Shown in pieces: positions 6,839-13,974 of a stretch of 37,593 nucleotides of DNA. Within the stretch, counting starts at the first letter, position 1. Each line of letters begins with the position of its first letter. This DNA comes from Actinomycetes bacterium (lineage in GTDB: Bacteria > Actinomycetota > Thermoleophilia > Solirubrobacterales > Solirubrobacteraceae): NCBI GenBank assembly GCA_021846845.1, contig JAJZWB010000021.1:1-37593 (forward strand), written 5' to 3'. The notes below the pieces were generated by a model. That model ran no database searches. It was not told the origin of the DNA and saw only the letters and a list, made by a program, of their open reading frames with translations. A program made the position numbers and the translations under genes.

Positions 6839-8278
6839 ATGACGGCGCGCTCGCAGGCAACGGCGGTGGGCTGGCTGGACGCCGGGGCGGCGCAGCGGCT
6901 GGAGCGGCGGCTGGAGTCCGCCCTGCGCGAGGCCAGGCGCCGTGGGCGCGCGACCCTGGTCAGCGTCAGCTGTCGTCTCCCGGGCACGGGCGTCGACCCG
7001 AGCGCGGTCGTCGCCGCATCGCGCCGGCCCGGCGACCGGTGGTTCTGCCTGGAGCAGCCCGACCGCGACCGGTCGGCGCTCGCCGCGCTCGGGGAGGTGC
7101 TGGCGCTGGAGGACTCCGGCCCGGGGCGATTCGCCTCGCTGGCCGCGCGCTGGCGCCGCGTGGCGGGCGCGGCGCTCGCCGACGAGCCCGACGGGCCTTC
7201 GGGCGGCGGACTGGTGGCGGTCGGCGGCTTCGCATTCGATCCCGCCGGCGGGGCCTCTCGCACTTGGTCGGGCTTCGCCCCGGCGTCGCTGGTCGTGCCG
7301 GAGCTGTCGCTCGCGCGGCGCGGAGACCTCACGCGGCTGACGGTCAACGTGCTGGTGACCGCCGACGACACCGCCGAGGACGCGGGGGGGAGGATCGCCA
7401 GGCGGCTGCGGGAGCTGCGTGAGGTGCCGCTGCCGCTGCTGGATCCCGCGCCGGTGGGCGACTTCGAGGTCTCAAGCCCGCTGGCGCCGGCGCACTACGA
7501 GGAGGCCGTCGCCCGCGCGGTCGCGCGGATTCGCAACGGCGAGTTCCAGAAGGTGGTGCTCGCGCGCGAGGTCGAGGTGCACGCGCCCTCGGCGCACGAT
7601 CCGGCTGCCGTGATCGGCCTGTTGAGGGAGGCCTTCCCCAGCTCGTTCGTCTACGCGGTCGGGCGCGGCGAGGCGACCTTCACCGGCGCCACGCCCGAGC
7701 TGCTGGTGCGGCGCGAGGGCCAGCGGGCCACCACCGTCGCGCTCGCGGGCTCGACCCGCCGCAGCGCCGATCCCGCGGTCGACGACCACCTGGGCGAGCA
7801 GCTGCTTCGATCCGACAAGGACCGTGAGGAGAACGCGATCGTCGCGCGGCGGATCGCGCGGGCGCTGCGTCCGCACTCGGTCTGGGTGACCGTCGCACCC
7901 GAGCCCGTCGTGGTCAAGGTGGCCAACATCCAGCACCTGGCGGCCCCGATCCGCGCTCAGCTGACCGCGCCGGTCGATGCGGTGACGCTCGCCGGCCACC
8001 TGCATCCGACGCCGGCGGTGGGCGCCGAGCCGGCGGCCGCGCTATCGGTGATCCCGGCTCTGGAGGGCTTCGACCGCGGCTGGTACGCGGGTCCGGTCGG
8101 CTGGACCGACGCCTCCGGCGATGGGGAGTTCTGCGTCGCGCTGCGCTGTGCGCTGCTGCGGGGGCGGGTCGGTCGCTGCTACGCCGGCTGTGGGATCGTC
8201 CGCGACTCGGACCCCTCCGCGGAGCTTGCCGAGACCGAGGTCAAGCTCCAGGTGATGCTGCCGGCGCTGGCCGGGTGA
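6839..8278 (+). CDS. menF: Isochorismate synthase
   Basis: 479 residues. It isomerises chorismate to isochorismate, the entry step to menaquinone. The C-terminal chorismate-binding domain shows its usual blocks: FQKVVLAREVEV, FTGATPELLVRREG, L-A-G-S-T-R-R, DKDREENAIV, H-P-T-P-A-V-G-A-E-P, RGWYAGPVGW, and a terminal E-x-E-x-K-L block. Salicylate, anthranilate and aminodeoxychorismate synthases share this fold; the men neighbourhood decides the call. It faces menD and overlaps its 3' end by 38 bp tail to tail (8241-8278), which is consistent with one men locus. Confidence 0.9.
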   Translation: MTARSQATAVGWLDAGAAQRLERRLESALREARRRGRATLVSVSCRLPGTGVDPSAVVAASRRPGDRWFCLEQPDRDRSALAALGEVLALEDSGPGRFASLAARWRRVAGAALADEPDGPSGGGLVAVGGFAFDPAGGASRTWSGFAPASLVVPELSLARRGDLTRLTVNVLVTADDTAEDAGGRIARRLRELREVPLPLLDPAPVGDFEVSSPLAPAHYEEAVARAVARIRNGEFQKVVLAREVEVHAPSAHDPAAVIGLLREAFPSSFVYAVGRGEATFTGATPELLVRREGQRATTVALAGSTRRSADPAVDDHLGEQLLRSDKDREENAIVARRIARALRPHSVWVTVAPEPVVVKVANIQHLAAPIRAQLTAPVDAVTLAGHLHPTPAVGAEPAAALSVIPALEGFDRGWYAGPVGWTDASGDGEFCVALRCALLRGRVGRCYAGCGIVRDSDPSAELAETEVKLQVMLPALAG

Positions 8279-9965
8279 GATCGAGCGCGGCGACCGCCTC
8301 GGCGACGGCGTCGGCCACGCGCCGGTGCAGCTCCACGTTGCGGTGGCGGTCGCTCCTGATCTCGATCAGCCGGGGCCGGTCGCTTGCCAGCGCGGCGAGC
8401 AGGTCCGGCGCGGTCGCGGCTCGCACGTGCTCGAACCCGTAGAGCGCCGCCGCGTGGGCGAAGTCCAGTCCGTGCGGGGTGGCGACGTGCTCCTCGAAGG
8501 CGTCCCGCTCGCCGCTGATCGGCAGGAAGTGGAAGATCCCGCCGCCGTCGTTGTGCACCAGCACGATCGTCAGATTCAGCCGCAGGCGCCTCGCGGCGAG
8601 CATGCCGCCGATGTCGTGGGCGATCGCGACGTCGCCGATCAGCAGCGTGACGGGCCGCCCCGACGCCGCGACGATCCCGAACGCCGTCGAGACGGTTCCG
8701 TCGATCCCGTTGGCACCGCGGTTGGACACGACCCGCGGCAGCCGGTCGCCGGTGCCCAGGTAGAGCTCGGCGTCGCGGATCGGCATCGAGGCGGCCACGA
8801 CCAGCGTCTGCTCCGGTCCGAGCGCCTCGCCCAGCAGCCGCACCACGCGCGGCTCGGAGAGCTCGTCGCCGAGCACCCGCTCGACGGTCGCCGTCGCGGT
8901 CGCGTCGGCTGCCCGCCATGCCGCCAGCCAGCCGGGATCGGTCGGGCCCTGCGGCTCCCATGCCCGCAGGGTCGCGACCGGATCCCCCGCCAGCACATCC
9001 CACAGCGCGGCTGCGGGGTCGTGCCAGGCGCCCTCGGGGTCGAGCGCGATCTGCCTGATGTGACGCAGCGAACCGAGCCACTCACGCAGCGGCTTGGACG
9101 TCGGCAGGTCTCCCACGCGGAGCACCAGCTGAGGCTCGAGCGAGTCGGCGAGGTTGGGCAGGCGAAGCAGGAGGTCGTAGGTGGCGATCGCCGACTCGCC
9201 GCGGCGGGCGCCCGAGAGCGGGTCGGCGAGCAGCGGCCATCCGGCTCGCCGCGCGAACCGCGCGACCGCTCGTCCGAGCTCGGGGTCTCGCTCGTCCCGG
9301 CCGGCGACGATCACGCCGCGAGCGGGGAGCGGGACCACCGGGCTCGCGGCGGCCGCCGGCGGCGCCGGCGCGAAGGTCGTCCAGGGCCGGCCGCCGGGCC
9401 TGCCGGGCAGGCCGTCCGCGGGCAGATCGCCGGGGACGAGCGGGTCGCGCAGCGGGAAGTTGAGGTGCACGGGCCCGGGCCTGCCCGACGCGGCGGTCCA
9501 CCAGGCCCTGCAGGCGAGCTGGCGGACCCAGGCGAGCGTTGCGGGGGTCGCGACGTCGACGCCCACCTCGAAGAACCACTTGGCCGCGTCGCCGTAGATC
9601 TTGAGCTGGTCGATCGCCTGGCCTGCGCCGACCTCGCGCAGCTCGGGCGGGCGATCGGCGGTCAGCACCAGGAGCGGGATCCGCGCGTGGTGGGCCTCGA
9701 TCACGGCCGGCGCGAGGTTCGCGGCCGCAGTCCCGGACGTGCACGTGACCGCGACCGGCGCGCCCGCGGCGCGGGCGGCCCCCAGCGCGAAGAAGCCGGC
9801 CGAGCGCTCGTCGATCTGCGACCAGCAGCGGATCCGCGGCTCGCGCGCGAGCGCGAGCACGATCGGCGTGTTGCGCGATCCCGGGGAGGTGCACGCGTGG
9901 CGCATTCCGCAGCGGGCGAGCTCGTCGCAGAACGCCCGCAGCAGCAGGTGCGAATCGCCGCTCAC
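8241..9965 (-). CDS. menD: SEPHCHC synthase
   Basis: 574 residues with a GTG start. It is a thiamine-diphosphate enzyme that adds 2-oxoglutarate-derived succinic semialdehyde to isochorismate, giving 2-succinyl-5-enolpyruvyl-6-hydroxy-3-cyclohexene-1-carboxylate. MenD signatures are clear: CTSPGSRNTP near the N-terminus, WSQIDERSAGFFALG, TCTSGTAAANLAPAVIEA with the cofactor-activating Glu, LTADRPPELR, GQAIDQ, and a C-terminal L-I-G-D-V-A block followed about 25 residues later by H-N-D-G-G-G-I-F, the metal/ThDP motif. It is divergent from menH with a 53-bp gap and convergent with menF. The start is chosen because the MenD fold begins within about ten residues; no good Shine-Dalgarno is seen. 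Confidence 0.95.
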   Translation of the reverse strand: MSGDSHLLLRAFCDELARCGMRHACTSPGSRNTPIVLALAREPRIRCWSQIDERSAGFFALGAARAAGAPVAVTCTSGTAAANLAPAVIEAHHARIPLLVLTADRPPELREVGAGQAIDQLKIYGDAAKWFFEVGVDVATPATLAWVRQLACRAWWTAASGRPGPVHLNFPLRDPLVPGDLPADGLPGRPGGRPWTTFAPAPPAAAASPVVPLPARGVIVAGRDERDPELGRAVARFARRAGWPLLADPLSGARRGESAIATYDLLLRLPNLADSLEPQLVLRVGDLPTSKPLREWLGSLRHIRQIALDPEGAWHDPAAALWDVLAGDPVATLRAWEPQGPTDPGWLAAWRAADATATATVERVLGDELSEPRVVRLLGEALGPEQTLVVAASMPIRDAELYLGTGDRLPRVVSNRGANGIDGTVSTAFGIVAASGRPVTLLIGDVAIAHDIGGMLAARRLRLNLTIVLVHNDGGGIFHFLPISGERDAFEEHVATPHGLDFAHAAALYGFEHVRAATAPDLLAALASDRPRLIEIRSDRHRNVELHRRVADAVAEAVAALDLTRPAPAASPGA

Positions 9966-10018
9966 GGGCGGACCACGGCGGAGGTCGTCTGTCCTGGCTG
10001 TGCGGTCATGATCTGGCT

Positions 10019-10846
10019 ATGCAGCAGCCACCGATGACGACCCTCGTGCTCCTGCACGGATTCACCAACACGGGTGCGAGCTGGGACGGCGTGGTGACGG
10101 CGCTGCCGGCAGGCTACCGCGCCCTGGCGCCCGACATCCGCGGCCACGGCGCTGCGGCCTCTCTGCGGCCGGTGACGCTCGACGCGGTGCTGGGCGACCT
10201 CGACGCGCTCGCGCCGGGCCCGTTCGAGCTCGCCGGCTACTCGATGGGCGGTAGGATCGCGCTGCAGGCCGCGCTGAGCGACCGGCTGGCGGGGCGCGTG
10301 CGGCGCCTGACGCTGATCGGTTCCAGTCCCGGTCTCGCGGACCCGGCGCAGCGCGCCGAGCGCAGGGCCGGGGACGAGCGGCTCGCCGCGGAGGCCGAGG
10401 CGCTCGACGTGGGCGAGTTCGCGCGGCGCTGGGCGAGGACGCCGGTGCTCGCCGGGTTGACGGGCGATGCCGCGAACGCCTCGCGCATGGACCGGCTGCG
10501 CCACCCCTCCACAGCGGGACTGGCGGAGGCGCTGCGCGGCCTCGGCACCGGCGCGCTTCCGTCGCTCTGGGACCGGCTCGGCGAGCTGGCGATCCCGGTC
10601 TGCCTGGTGGTGGGCGAGCGCGACTCGAAGTTCCGGGCGATCGCGGAGCGCATGGCGGCCGCCATCGCGCGTGCCAGCCTGACCGTGGTGCCGGGCGCCG
10701 GACACGCCGTGCACCTCGAGGCGCCCGCGGCCGTCGCGTCGGCGATCGACGGTCGCGTGCACCTCGAGTCGACGGCGGCCGTCGCGCCGGCGATCGACGG
10801 TCCACCGCTATCCGGGGGCCCGGGGCGAGGCACGCCGCGCCGCTAG
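10019..10846 (+). CDS. menH: Alpha/beta hydrolase, probable SHCHC synthase
   Basis: 275 residues. MenH removes pyruvate from the MenD product to give SHCHC. The alpha/beta-hydrolase features are LLHGFTNTGASWD with the oxyanion region, nucleophile Ser in G-Y-S-M-G-G, a D-I-R-G-H-G loop, and the terminal His in G-A-G-H-A-V-H-L-E-A-P. The men neighbourhood supports MenH, although the fold alone is generic. An in-frame ATG at 10034 (MTTLVLLHG) is an equally good start; CATGAT at 10007-10012 is a weak -10 for the ATG at 10019. The C-terminus is odd: the last helix segment V-H-L-E-x-x-A-A-V-A-x-A-I-D-G occurs twice because of a 48-bp tandem duplication, followed by a Pro/Gly/Arg tail. The stop shares 4 bp with the menC stop. 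Confidence 0.82.
   Translation: MQQPPMTTLVLLHGFTNTGASWDGVVTALPAGYRALAPDIRGHGAAASLRPVTLDAVLGDLDALAPGPFELAGYSMGGRIALQAALSDRLAGRVRRLTLIGSSPGLADPAQRAERRAGDERLAAEAEALDVGEFARRWARTPVLAGLTGDAANASRMDRLRHPSTAGLAEALRGLGTGALPSLWDRLGELAIPVCLVVGERDSKFRAIAERMAAAIARASLTVVPGAGHAVHLEAPAAVASAIDGRVHLESTAAVAPAIDGPPLSGGPGRGTPRR
10709..10804 (+). repeat. 48-bp tandem duplication in the 3' end of menH
   Basis: Two adjacent copies, 10709-10756 and 10757-10804, both beginning GTGCACCTCGAG. They are imperfect but in frame and encode a repeated 16-residue segment. Confidence 0.85.
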
Positions 10847-11883
10847 CGCGGATACCAGTCCAGGAGTCCCTCGCCGAGGCCGGGACCCGCGGCCGGCGCG
10901 ATCGCGCCGCGGACCGCCGGCAGCGGGTCGGGGCGCCCCTCGAACAGCGCCAGCGTGGCAAGCCCGGAGGCCCGTCGCGGGGCGATCACGGCCGCCGCGT
11001 GCAGCGCGCCGGCGATCCCGAGCGGACCGTCGAGGGTGGAGGCCAGATAGACGTCGTAGCCGAGCGCGCGGGCGCGCATGGCGGCATCGATCGTCCCCGA
11101 GATCCCGCCGCAGCGCCCGAGCTTGAGGCAGAGGGCGTCGGCGGCGGGGCGGGTCATCGCGTCGGGGTCGTGCGCCGATTCGTCGAGCGCGAGCGGCACG
11201 CCCACCTCGGTCCACAGCCGGCGCGTCGTCGCGGCGCCGTGCACCGGCTCCTCGCAGAGCTCCAGCCCGACCGGCTCGAGTGCGTCGAGCGCGGCGCGGG
11301 CCTGGTCGTGCGACCACGCGCCGTTGGCGTCGATCCGGATCGCGATCTCCGGCCCGGCGAACGCTCGCACCGCCGCCAGGCGCCCCGCGTCATCGCCGAC
11401 CCCGACCTTCACCTTGATCGTCCGGAAGCCGTCGACGCGGGCCTGGGCGGCCTCCCGCGCGGCGCTGGAGCGGTCGGTGGTCGCGATCGTGAGGTTGACC
11501 GTGACCCGCGGCGGTCGGGCTGCGCCGAGCAGTCTCCAGACCGGCTCGCGCACGCGGCGCCCGGCCAGGTCCCAGAGCGCCAGGTCGAGCGCTGACAGCG
11601 CCGGCGCGACCACGGTCGCCTCGGAGCACCGGGCGAGGACGTCGGCGACCGGCGCGGCGTCCGGGTAGGCGGCGAGCACCGGACGGCAGTCCTCAAGCGC
11701 CCGCGCGACGGTGTCGATCGCGACCCCGTCGTAGGTCTCCAGCGGCGCCGCCTCGCCGTGCCCCTCCAGGCCGTCCGCCGCGCGCAGCGACACCAGGATC
11801 AGCTCACGATCGCTGACGGCGCCGTGCGCGGTGACGAAGGGCTCGCGCAGCGGCACGCGCACCCGCCTCCAGGAGAGCTCCAT
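10843..11883 (-). CDS. menC: o-Succinylbenzoate synthase
   Basis: 346 residues. An enolase-superfamily enzyme that dehydrates SHCHC to o-succinylbenzoate. The active-site set is complete: Lys157 and Lys159 in T-I-K-V-K-V-G, Asp185 in R-I-D-A-N-G-A-W, Glu211/Glu212 in C-E-E-P-V, Asp234 in L-D-E-S, and Lys254 in C-L-K-L-G-R-C-G-G. Dipeptide epimerases look similar; the position between menH and menA makes MenC the better call. It follows menA on the minus strand after a short gap that holds a duplicated copy of the menA end. Its TAG stop overlaps the menH TAG on the other strand. Confidence 0.9.
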   Translation of the reverse strand: MELSWRRVRVPLREPFVTAHGAVSDRELILVSLRAADGLEGHGEAAPLETYDGVAIDTVARALEDCRPVLAAYPDAAPVADVLARCSEATVVAPALSALDLALWDLAGRRVREPVWRLLGAARPPRVTVNLTIATTDRSSAAREAAQARVDGFRTIKVKVGVGDDAGRLAAVRAFAGPEIAIRIDANGAWSHDQARAALDALEPVGLELCEEPVHGAATTRRLWTEVGVPLALDESAHDPDAMTRPAADALCLKLGRCGGISGTIDAAMRARALGYDVYLASTLDGPLGIAGALHAAAVIAPRRASGLATLALFEGRPDPLPAVRGAIAPAAGPGLGEGLLDWYPR

Positions 11884-11921
11884 GATCAGCCGCTCCGTTC
11901 CCGGTCCATGATCAGCCGCTC
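11880..11921 (-). repeat. 26-bp-period direct repeat at the menA/menC junction
   Basis: The 16-mer CCATGATCAGCCGCTC (plus strand) occurs at 11880-11895 and again at 11906-11921. Each copy holds the TGATCATGG start/stop context on the minus strand. Between the menA stop and the menC ATG this leaves a seven-codon ORF (MDRERSG) that could pass ribosomes on to menC. Confidence 0.75.
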
Positions 11922-12817
11922 AGCAGCAGCCCCGCCGAGAGCAGCAGGCAGAAGCCGAGCTGGAGCTGCCCGGTCCCGGCCAGCGCCCTGTTCAGCGACG
12001 GGCCGTCGGTGTGCCGGTCGACTGTCTGCACCAGCCGCACCGCCAGCGGCACCGTCAGCCAGGTGAGCAGCAGCCACGCGCTGAAGCGGCCCGACAGCAG
12101 CCAGATCAGCGCCACGATCACGAACGGGAGCCCGACCGTCACCGCGTAGAGCGTCCGGCTGCGCGCACGGCCGACCCTCACCGCCAGCGTCCGCTTTCCG
12201 GCGCGGCGGTCGGAGTCGATGTCGCGCACGTTGTTGACGACCAGGATCGCGGCGGCCAGGAGGCCGACCGGCACCGCGAGCGCGAACGCCTCCCACTCCA
12301 GGCTCCTCACCTGCACGAAATACGAGCCGGCGACGGCCACCAGGCCGAAGAACAGGAACACGAACACCTCGCCGAGGCCCTCGTAGCCGTACGGACGCGG
12401 CCCGCCCGTGTACGCCGCGCCGGCGAGGATCGACGCCGCTCCGATCACCAGCAGGACCCACCCTGCGACCACGATCAGGTAGACGCCGGCGAGCACCGCG
12501 AGCCCGAAGGTGACGTAGGTGGCGATCAGGACCTGCCGTGGCGGCACCAGGCCGCCCGCCGTCACGCGCACGGGACCGAGCCGGTCCTCGGCGTCGGCGC
12601 CACGCCGCGCGTCTGAGTAGTCGTTGGAGAGATTCGTTCCGACCTGGATCAGGAGCGCCCCGATCAGCGCCGCCGCGAAGCGGAGCGGGTGGAAGACGTT
12701 CGCGTAGCCCGCCAGCGCGGTCCCGACGAGCACCGGGGCGACGGCTGCGGGCAGGGTCCGCGGCCTGGCCGCCATCAGCCAGATCCGCACCGTCCCGATG
12801 CCCGCGGCGGTGGTCAC
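11912..12817 (-). CDS. menA: 1,4-Dihydroxy-2-naphthoate polyprenyltransferase
   Basis: 301 residues, an integral-membrane UbiA-family prenyltransferase that attaches the isoprenoid tail to DHNA to make demethylmenaquinone. The two Asp-rich motifs are visible: N-D-Y-S-D-A-R-R-G-A-D (about 65-75) for the diphosphate-Mg site, and D-I-D-S-D-R-R-A-G-K-R-T (about 194-205). Eight or nine hydrophobic segments are spread through the chain. The GTG start overlaps the menB TAG by 1 nt (TAGTG), so menB, menA and menC form a minus-strand operon in that order. The N-terminal R-I-W-L-M-A-A-R-P-R-T-L-P-A-A is typical of MenA. Confidence 0.94.
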   Translation of the reverse strand: MTTAAGIGTVRIWLMAARPRTLPAAVAPVLVGTALAGYANVFHPLRFAAALIGALLIQVGTNLSNDYSDARRGADAEDRLGPVRVTAGGLVPPRQVLIATYVTFGLAVLAGVYLIVVAGWVLLVIGAASILAGAAYTGGPRPYGYEGLGEVFVFLFFGLVAVAGSYFVQVRSLEWEAFALAVPVGLLAAAILVVNNVRDIDSDRRAGKRTLAVRVGRARSRTLYAVTVGLPFVIVALIWLLSGRFSAWLLLTWLTVPLAVRLVQTVDRHTDGPSLNRALAGTGQLQLGFCLLLSAGLLLSG

Positions 12818-13677
12818 TAGGCCCGGCGGGGGAACTTCGAGAAGTCGGGCGTCCGCTTCTCCAGGTAGGCGTCGCGCCCCTCCGCCGCCTCCTCGCTCAT
12901 GTAGAAGAGGAGGTTCGCGTCGTGGGCGAGCTGCTGGATCCCCGCCAGCCCGTCCTCATCGGCGTTGAAGCTCGCCTTCAGCATCCGCAGCGCGAGCGGC
13001 GACATCGCGAGCATCTCCCGGCACCACTGAACGGTCTCCTGCTCGAGGCGCTCGAGCGGCACCACGGCGTTGACGAGACCCATCTCGAGCGCCTGCCGAG
13101 CGTCGTACTGGCGGCACAGGAACCAGATCTCCTTGGCCTTCTTGGGCCCGACCAGGCGTGACAGGACGCTCGCGCCGAAGCCGCCGTCGAACGACCCGAC
13201 GCGCGGTCCCGACTGCCCGAAGCGCGCGTTGTCGGCCGCGATCGTGAGGTCGCACACGACGTGGAGCACGTGCCCGCCGCCGATCGCCCAGCCGGCGACC
13301 ATCGCGACCACCGGCTTGGGCAGGCGGCGGATCTGAACGTGCAGGTCGGTCACGTGGAAGCTGCCGACGCCGCTCTGGTGACCGGCCCGCGCGGGATCGG
13401 CGCCCTGCACGTAGCCGCCCCGCGACCCTCGCACGCGCTGATCGCCGCCGGAGCAGAACGCCCTGGTCCCAGCCCCGGTGAGGATCACCACGCCGACGCT
13501 CTGATCGCGGCGAGCTCGCTCGAACGCGTCGGCGAGCTCGACGACCGTCTCGGGCCGGAACGCGTTGTGGACCTCCGGGCGGTCGATCGTGATCTTCGCG
13601 ATGCCGGCGTCGTCGCCGGTCGCCAGCTCGTACCTGATGTCGGAGTACTCGCCGGCGGGCTCCCAGCTGGTGCTCAA
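12817..13677 (-). CDS. menB: 1,4-Dihydroxy-2-naphthoyl-CoA synthase
   Basis: 286 residues, crotonase fold. It cyclises o-succinylbenzoyl-CoA to DHNA-CoA. Oxyanion-hole segments F-C-S-G-G-D-Q and G-W-A-I-G-G-G-H are present, with G-S-F-D-G-G-F-G and [18 protein letters not shown]. The residue before P-R-V-G-S-F-D is Gly (Q-S-G-P-R), as in the E. coli bicarbonate-dependent type; the mycobacterial enzyme, as I recall, has Asp there. The start is a TTG, supported by AGGAG 7 nt upstream (13685-13689) and by the normal family N-terminus. A TACAGT box at 13709-13714 on the minus strand is a plausible -10, giving a short normal leader. It is the first gene of menB-menA-menC. Confidence 0.94.
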   Translation of the reverse strand: MSTSWEPAGEYSDIRYELATGDDAGIAKITIDRPEVHNAFRPETVVELADAFERARRDQSVGVVILTGAGTRAFCSGGDQRVRGSRGGYVQGADPARAGHQSGVGSFHVTDLHVQIRRLPKPVVAMVAGWAIGGGHVLHVVCDLTIAADNARFGQSGPRVGSFDGGFGASVLSRLVGPKKAKEIWFLCRQYDARQALEMGLVNAVVPLERLEQETVQWCREMLAMSPLALRMLKASFNADEDGLAGIQQLAHDANLLFYMSEEAAEGRDAYLEKRTPDFSKFPRRA

Positions 13678-13684
13678 GGGTCTG

Positions 13685-13689
13685 CTCCT
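13685..13689 (-). promoter_or_regulatory. Shine-Dalgarno deciding the menB TTG start
   Basis: AGGAG on the minus strand, 7 nt before TTG 13677. It supports this rare start over downstream alternatives. Confidence 0.65.
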
Positions 13690-13708
13690 GTGGGTCTCGG
13701 GTAGAGAG

Positions 13709-13714
13709 ACTGTA
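13709..13714 (-). promoter_or_regulatory. Predicted -10 box (TACAGT) for menBAC
   Basis: TACAGT on the minus strand, 31 nt before the menB start. It would give a leader of about 25 nt that includes the AGGAG site. No clear -35 is seen. Confidence 0.35.
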
Positions 13715-13829
13715 GGCGAGCATCGGGCTTCGCGGCATGCGATCGGGCCGGGCCTCCCGGCGCGCGATCCGGCGTGCGCCCCGCGTCCCGGGGTCCGGGA
13801 CGTGAGCGGGACGGCGGGCGGATGTGTGT

Positions 13830-13835
13830 TAGGGT
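13830..13835 (+). promoter_or_regulatory. Predicted extended -10 (TGTTAGGGT) before the small ORF and menE
   Basis: TAGGGT, preceded by TG and one base, ends 10 nt before the ATG at 13846. It is the best candidate promoter for the small ORF and menE. Bases 13715-13829 otherwise show only GC-rich sequence. Confidence 0.4.
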
Positions 13836-13845
13836 CCGCGCCGCG

Positions 13846-13938
13846 ATGAAGTCACTGGTGCGCAATCGAATCGTATGGGGCACGCTGGCGGCCGGTGTGG
13901 CCGCGCTCGTGGCCCGCAGGCTGATCTCCTCCAAGTAG
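13846..13938 (+). CDS. Small membrane protein, 30 residues
   Basis: An ATG ORF of 30 residues with a basic N-terminus (MKSLVRNR), one hydrophobic stretch (about residues 9-23, [15 protein letters not shown]), and a basic end (RRLISSK), so a single-pass membrane peptide is likely. A TANNNT box stands 10 nt upstream, the spacing seen for other starts here that lack a Shine-Dalgarno. It lies 36 nt before menE and would share its transcript. I do not recognise a family. Support is the promoter context, the membrane-peptide composition and an AT content higher than its surroundings; homologues would be needed for certainty. Confidence 0.45.
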   Translation: MKSLVRNRIVWGTLAAGVAALVARRLISSK

Positions 13939-13974
13939 GTCGTCCCATGGCCTGTCAGCCCGCCGGACCCGTCC

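Noticed and set aside
10019-10846. Frameshift at the menH end
   Set aside because: The unusual tail is explained by an exact-period in-frame duplication, not by a frame change.
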